Origin: an alpha proteobacterium BAL199
GTDB taxonomy: Bacteria > Pseudomonadota > Alphaproteobacteria > Thalassobaculales > Thalassobaculaceae
Direction: 5' to 3'
Length of the DNA stretch: 64,000 nucleotides
NCBI GenBank assembly: GCA_000171835.1
Contig: ABHC01000019.1
Span: forward strand, 62,001 to 126,000
Shown here one piece after another: positions 60,064 to 64,000 of this stretch; position 1 is the stretch's first letter, and each line of letters opens with the position of its first letter. A model generated the notes under the pieces. It was not told the DNA's origin. It saw only the letters and a program-made list of their open reading frames with translations, and did not search any database. The position numbers and the translations under genes were made by a program.

Positions 60064-60337
60064 CCGGGTCGATCCGCCCGGCCTCGATGTCAGCCTGCAG
60101 GCGACGCAGCGCCGGTCGCTCCAGCGTGCCGCCGGAGAAGCCGCCGTCGTCATAGCGGCCCGGCAACGCCACCCAGCCCTCCGACTTCTGGCTGGCAATG
60201 TAGGCGGCGCAGGCATCGCGCTGGGCGTCCAGGCTGTTGAACGCCATGTCGAGGCCTTCTTCGGAAGACTTACGGGTATAGATGGCGCAGCGCTGGCGGC
60301 GCGGCAGAATCGCGACGGGTTCCTGAGAGCGGCTCAT
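60063..60337 (-). pseudogene. Serine recombinase, N-terminal fragment
   Basis: Start MSRSQEPVAILPRRQRCAIY, then TRKSSEEGLDMAFNSLDAQR (catalytic Ser in YTRKSSEEG) and VALPGRYDDGGFSGGTLERP. The resolvase domain is cut at about 60063 where the phage baseplate gene begins, so only some 90 of about 500 residues remain. The start overlaps the DUF2924 stop (ATGA), the normal order for this recombinase class. Inactive. Confidence 0.85.
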
Positions 60338-60846
60338 CGGTCGTCCCTCCGGGCTTCGCGCAGTCCGAAGAAGCGGTAGCCGTTCCATTGTGTGCCGGTG
60401 ATCGCCCGCGCCGCCGCCGACAGCGACTTGAATTTCCGCCCCTGCCAGTCGAAGCCGTCCTTCATCACGGTGACGCTGTGCTCCATCCCGTCCCATTCCC
60501 GGATGAGACGTGTTCCGACGACCGGGTTGCGGGAATCCGCGATGATCGACTTGCGCCCGATCCTGCCCTCGATTTCGTCGGCCAGCAGGTCCAGCGTCCG
60601 CCGCGTCTCGCGCGAAAGCCCGCCGAGGGTCAGTTCCTGGATCCGGTAGCCGAGCCTCAGCTCGAGGTAGCCACGGCTGTTGTTGGGTGCGGGCGTGTCG
60701 AAGATGGTATTCCACTTCGCTTTTAGCTCGATCACCGTCATCCGTTTGAGTGCCGCAAGCTGCATGACCACGCTCGCATTCGCCGCAGCGAATTCGCCCG
60801 GCCGCCCCGGCGGGGGATCAATCTTTCTCTTTGTTCCTGGCATCAT
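60334..60846 (-). CDS. DUF2924 domain protein
   Basis: 170 residues (VVMQLAALKRMTVIELKAKW, FDTPAPNNSRGYLELRLGYR, IQELTLGGLSRETRRTLDLL, RLIREWDGMEHSVTVMKDGF, WQGRKFKSLSAAARAITGTQ, WNGYRFFGL). The C-terminal part resembles a DNA-binding or nuclease-like unit. DUF2924 genes sit directly upstream of large serine recombinases in alphaproteobacterial prophages and islands, as here, and may assist recombination. Intact, with overlaps on both sides. Confidence 0.9.
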   Translation of the reverse strand: MMPGTKRKIDPPPGRPGEFAAANASVVMQLAALKRMTVIELKAKWNTIFDTPAPNNSRGYLELRLGYRIQELTLGGLSRETRRTLDLLADEIEGRIGRKSIIADSRNPVVGTRLIREWDGMEHSVTVMKDGFDWQGRKFKSLSAAARAITGTQWNGYRFFGLREARRDDR

Positions 60847-61067
60847 CGCCCTCCAACTCGGTTGCTCGGTTTGCGACGACCAACACGGCGTTTGAGGGCG
60901 AAAATGTCGAATGAACTGTCTTTGCCGGCGGCAGATAAAGCACTCGACTGTTGGGGCAGAATACGCCTCAGCCCCTCAGCGAGGATGCTGGCGAGTGCAT
61001 CGAGGCGTTCGTCCGCCGACAGACGGGCGGGCAATAGAGGGTTCGGACCGGATTGGGCGTCTTGCAT
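60843..61067 (-). CDS. Small conserved protein upstream of DUF2924
   Basis: 74 residues (PNPLLPARLSADERLDALAS, ILAEGLRRILPQQSSA, SSFDIFALKRRVGRRKPSNR). Such short proteins usually precede DUF2924 and a serine recombinase. The stop overlaps the DUF2924 start. No domain known; acts probably in the same recombination module. Confidence 0.72.
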   Translation of the reverse strand: MQDAQSGPNPLLPARLSADERLDALASILAEGLRRILPQQSSALSAAGKDSSFDIFALKRRVGRRKPSNRVGGR

Positions 61068-61304
61068 GAGACCGTTCGCAACAAGAGATGATCAGCGAAC
61101 GGTAATCGCGAACTATAAACAATCAAGAATAATCAAGGTGTTATCGTGACAGTGCGGAACCATTAGAAAACTTGCGTAGGGTTCGCGTGGCACCGAAGCG
61201 TCTTGTTGTACGTCCCGGGGCTATTCGCCTCGAATCAAGCTGCAGAAATCAGGTGTGCCCGTAACTTTGACAGCCGATGCATTTTCTCTTCGGCGGAAAC
61301 ACCC

Positions 61305-61353
61305 CAGGCTCATAACCTGAAGGTCGTAGGTTCAAATCCTACCCCCGCAACCA
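61305..61353 (+). other. 3' part of a tRNA-fMet gene, attachment-site remnant
   Basis: From the anticodon stem-loop (CAGG CTCATAA CCTG, anticodon CAT) through GTAGGTTCAAATCCTAC (T arm) to CCCCCGCAACCA this matches initiator tRNA-Met. The D arm and 5' acceptor strand are absent; upstream bases are unrelated. It is therefore the att core left by an element that integrates into tRNA-fMet, and the recombinase gene next to it ends inside it. Confidence 0.85.
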
Positions 61354-62977
61354 CCTTTGCCGAACGCGTGAACACGCCAAGAACGCCCGCCTCGCCAGAG
61401 GCGGGCCTCTTGCTGTGCGCCGCCTCGATCATCCCGGCGATCGCACCGATCAACGCGACCGGGCGCGAGCCGTCGTCGGCCTTGGGGCCGATATCGACGC
61501 GCTCGATCAGGCCGCGCAGGATGTCCAGGGCCTCGGTGCGCAGATCCTCAGCCCGCAGGGCGTCTTGCAGATCGCCAACCCGGGCGGCGTAGAGCTTGGA
61601 CAGGTTCGGGTGCAGGATCGGGGCGGCAGCCGGGGTCGCGGCGATCACCGACTCCAGCCTGGCTTTGTCCTGTTCCAGCGCCTCTACCTTGGCCTTGATA
61701 CCGGTGGTCCGCAGACCGTCGGCGATCGCGTCGTAAAGCCCGTTGAGCTTGCGCTCGACGGCGGCAAGGTCCTTGTGGTGTGCGGACTGGGCTACGACAT
61801 CGACGCGCCGTTGACGCTCGACCTCGGCGTGGAACTCGGTAATGAACGCCTCGACCAGTTCCGGGGCCATCAGATTGCACTTAAGTGCATCGAGGATCCG
61901 GCCTTCGAGCTCGGAGCGCCGGATCGAATGGGTGTTGGTGCAGCTTTTAGAACTGCGTGCTCGCGAGCATCCCAGATAGTCCTGTCCGATCGATGCGAAA
62001 GCGTCGCCGCAGGTGGCGCAGAACACCATCCCGGTGAGGAGGTGTTTTGCCCGACGGCGTTCCCAGAACCGGCTCTCCCGGAGCTTCCTGACCGGCTCCG
62101 ACGTCCGGATGCCGGCCTGACGGGCTTTGACGCAATCCCAGAGCGCATCGTCGACGATCCGCAGGTCGGGTACGTCCTTCACGATCAGTTCGCTGGCGTC
62201 ATTGACCCGCGATACCCGTCGGCCCGACGTCGGGTCCTTGATGTAGCGTTGCCGGTTCCACACAAGGCGGCCGACATAGAGCTCGTTGTTCAGGAGTCCG
62301 GTGCCCCGGGTGATGTGGCCCCGGATCGTGGTGTCCCGCCAGAGACCGCCGCTGGGTCCCTGAATGCGCTCGTCGTTCAGGGCCTGGGCGACCTTGCGCG
62401 GCGAGTGTCCGGCGGCGAACAGTTCGAAGACCCGCCGGATGACGGCGGCCTGTCCGGTGTTGACGGTGCGCTGGCCGCGGTCGGGCTCGCCGTTGGCGTC
62501 GACGGCCTTTACGACATCGTAGCCGTAGGAGTTGCCGCCCCCGGAGCAACCGTCCTCGACGCGACCTCGCAGGCCGCGGCGGGTCTTATCGGCGAGGTCC
62601 TTCAGGAACAGCGCGTTCATGGTGCCCTTGAGGCCGACGTGCAGTTCACTCACCGGTCCTTCCGACAGGGTGACGATCGCGACGCCGTCGAATTTGAGCT
62701 GCTTGTAGATCTGCGCGACGTCGGCCTGATCGCGGCTCAGCCGGTCCAGCGCCTCGCACACCACGACATCGAAGCACCCGGCGCGGGCGCGCTCCAGGAG
62801 TTGCTGCAGCCCCGGCCGGACCATCGACGCGCCGGAGATGGCGCGGTCGGCAAACTCGCCCGCCGGCTCCCAGCCCTCGCGTTCGAGGCGCAACCGGCAC
62901 AACCGCAACTGATCCTCGATCGAGGCATCGCGCTGATTGTCGGAGGAGTACCGTGCGTAGATGGCAACCGTGGTCAC
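61310..62977 (-). CDS. Large serine recombinase (site-specific integrase)
   Basis: 555 residues. Resolvase domain with catalytic Ser (VAIYARYSSDNQRDASIEDQ), ADRAISGASMVRPGLQQLLE and CEALDRLSRDQADVAQIYKQ; recombinase domain (RKVAQALNDERIQGPSGGLW, LYVGRLVWNRQRYIKDPTSG); zinc ribbon (FCATCGDAFASIGQDYLGCS, KSCTN) and a coiled coil (LAAVERKLNGLYDAIADGL). The final residues VAGVGFEPTTFRL come from the antisense of the tRNA-fMet fragment, so integration supplied the C-terminus and stop. Looks complete and may be active. Confidence 0.93.
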   Translation of the reverse strand: MTTVAIYARYSSDNQRDASIEDQLRLCRLRLEREGWEPAGEFADRAISGASMVRPGLQQLLERARAGCFDVVVCEALDRLSRDQADVAQIYKQLKFDGVAIVTLSEGPVSELHVGLKGTMNALFLKDLADKTRRGLRGRVEDGCSGGGNSYGYDVVKAVDANGEPDRGQRTVNTGQAAVIRRVFELFAAGHSPRKVAQALNDERIQGPSGGLWRDTTIRGHITRGTGLLNNELYVGRLVWNRQRYIKDPTSGRRVSRVNDASELIVKDVPDLRIVDDALWDCVKARQAGIRTSEPVRKLRESRFWERRRAKHLLTGMVFCATCGDAFASIGQDYLGCSRARSSKSCTNTHSIRRSELEGRILDALKCNLMAPELVEAFITEFHAEVERQRRVDVVAQSAHHKDLAAVERKLNGLYDAIADGLRTTGIKAKVEALEQDKARLESVIAATPAAAPILHPNLSKLYAARVGDLQDALRAEDLRTEALDILRGLIERVDIGPKADDGSRPVALIGAIAGMIEAAHSKRPASGEAGVLGVFTRSAKVVAGVGFEPTTFRL

Positions 62978-63072
62978 AAGGGCTCCTCTTCTCCGCTTCC
63001 GCGGGACGAGGCCATAGCCCTCCTTGGCGCCGGCCGAATATCGATCTGATTGCCCATACTACGCTCGGGCTT

Positions 63073-64000
63073 TCAGGAGTCTATGTCGTCATCGGCGAGA
63101 CGCCGCTTGAGCGCGGCGATGCTGGCGCCGAACCGCCGCGATGCCGACATGCCGTTGGCCATGTTGTAGTGCTTCTGGCTGGTCGCCAGGGTGGTGTGGC
63201 CGAGCACACTCTTGGTGATGCCGATGTGCTCGGGATCCTCGATCGCCACGCTGGTCGAGGCACAGTCCCGGAACAGGTGCGGAAACAGCGCCCGAGGGTA
63301 CCGTTTGCCGGTCAATTGGCGGACAACCAAATACAGTCCGCCTGCATCCAACGTCGCGCCGTCCATAGCGATCCACAGCGATCGCGGGTCCGGACCGGTC
63401 GCCCGATCCCGAAGACGCGGCCTCACGGTGGCAAGATAGACGTCGAAGCGTTCGGTCAGGTCTTCGATCACCGTCTGCTCCAGAACCCGACGGGACTTGG
63501 TTGCCGAAGGCTTGAAGCTGAACCGATAGCGGCTCCCGCGGCGAACGATCGTCTGGCCCAGGACCAGGTTCGACAGATTCCCCCGCCGGATCGGGTGTGC
63601 CGCCAGGAAGCTGATGATCAGGCCATTGCGATACTGCAACGCGCCGTGGACCGGCGCATCAACCCGCTTGGCGGCCTGGTCCATCAGTTCCTGACCGTGC
63701 TGATACAGATCGGCACTCGGGATCACCCGCGCGGCCTTGTTGCGAACCGACGGGGCGTTGTTCGCATAGTGCCGAGCCAGGTGATCGAGCCAACGGAAGT
63801 TCGTGGTTTCCTCCATCGCCCGCAATGCCCTGTGCAAGCCGGAGATCGCGATACTCACCGTATTGCCGGCGACATGCCCGCTCAGGCGTTCGGCGAACGC
63901 GTCGACCCGCTCGGCCGTAACCCGAGCGGCCGGCCGCACCGACCGATCGAGGATCTCGTTCTCGTCCAGCCAGGCCAGCCAGCTTCCGTAGCTGTGCTCG
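63073..64000 (-). CDS. Tyrosine recombinase (phage-type integrase), partial at right edge
   Basis: The frame is open beyond the window edge (EHSYGSWLAWLDENEILDRS upstream of the first Met at 63939). Catalytic-domain residues: Arg in AAHPIRRGNLSNLVLG, H-x-x-R in LFPHLFRDCASTSVA, His in SVLGHTTLATSQ and the nucleophile Tyr in KHYNMANG. It points the same way as the large serine recombinase and ends 95 bases from its start, so two unrelated integrases lie side by side, likely from one composite island or two stacked ones. Confidence 0.9.
   Translation of the reverse strand, partial: EHSYGSWLAWLDENEILDRSVRPAARVTAERVDAFAERLSGHVAGNTVSIAISGLHRALRAMEETTNFRWLDHLARHYANNAPSVRNKAARVIPSADLYQHGQELMDQAAKRVDAPVHGALQYRNGLIISFLAAHPIRRGNLSNLVLGQTIVRRGSRYRFSFKPSATKSRRVLEQTVIEDLTERFDVYLATVRPRLRDRATGPDPRSLWIAMDGATLDAGGLYLVVRQLTGKRYPRALFPHLFRDCASTSVAIEDPEHIGITKSVLGHTTLATSQKHYNMANGMSASRRFGASIAALKRRLADDDIDS

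Noticed and set aside
1-64000. Search for CRISPR arrays
   Set aside because: No series of direct repeats with regular unique spacers was seen; the only arrays are the short octamers at 37.8 kb and IS21-like ends at 10.8 kb.

Overview
The window is GC-rich DNA from what looks like an alphaproteobacterium, probably of the Rhodospirillales/Azospirillum-like kind. This is an inference from TRAP-transporter genes, the DUF2924-serine recombinase module, an FeS-type photolyase and the style of the phage and IS genes. There is no rRNA operon or core housekeeping block to anchor the taxonomy. It is an accessory, heavily rearranged region: nearly every junction is an insertion sequence (IS), a gene fragment or a phage boundary.

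Layout. 1-2.2 kb: an IS256-type element sitting in an IS66-like transposase gene. 2.5-5 kb: a pentapeptide-repeat gene, a fragment of a phage small-terminase gene and an ADP-ribosylglycohydrolase remnant. 5.4-10.5 kb: the one clearly intact metabolic locus, a LacI regulator divergent from a PhyH-type dioxygenase and a complete DctP-DctQ-DctM TRAP transporter, with a LacI-type operator between them. 10.5-15.6 kb: a graveyard of fragments (phage gpD, IS21 ends, ABC ATPase, UvrD helicase, alternative oxidase) around an intact OsmC gene and a Tn3-transposase/universal-stress-protein chimera. 15.6-18.8 kb: the tail-end and lysis module of a P2-like prophage (gpU, gpX, gpD, endolysin, nested spanins). 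18.8-26.8 kb: two inverted IS5 copies, the second split by an IS66, flanking an AT-rich island with a cysteine synthase and a row of small proteins. 27-32 kb: a light/oxidative-stress cluster (DUF2256, FeS photolyase, SDR, DCC protein, NAD(P)-binding protein, PAS protein). 32-33.7 kb: IS1182 copy 1. 34.4-60 kb: the main prophage (ParB-methyltransferase, terminase, portal, protease, capsid, baseplate), broken by IS630, IS1595, IS1380 and IS1182, and carrying HigBA, an RTX-type serine protease and a duplicated capsid block. 60-64 kb: a DUF2924-recombinase remnant, a tRNA-fMet attachment fragment with a large serine recombinase ending inside it, and a tyrosine integrase running off the window.

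How it works together. The phage genes at 35-60 kb run from terminase to gp25; those at 15.6-18.6 kb run from gpU to spanins. Together they complement each other as two separated pieces of one P2-like tailed phage type, so the prophage is very likely dead. The PhyH-TRAP locus probably imports and oxidises an unknown organic acid-like substrate under LacI control.

Most notable are: a 663-bp element with perfect 18-bp terminal inverted repeats and apparent 10-bp target duplications that carries two coupled small genes and no recognisable transposase, inserted in a duplicated capsid gene; the Tn3-Usp fusion ORF; the AT-rich small-protein array; and an octamer repeat array just upstream of the ParB-methyltransferase gene. 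All functional names rest on reading protein motifs by eye; no database search was possible.
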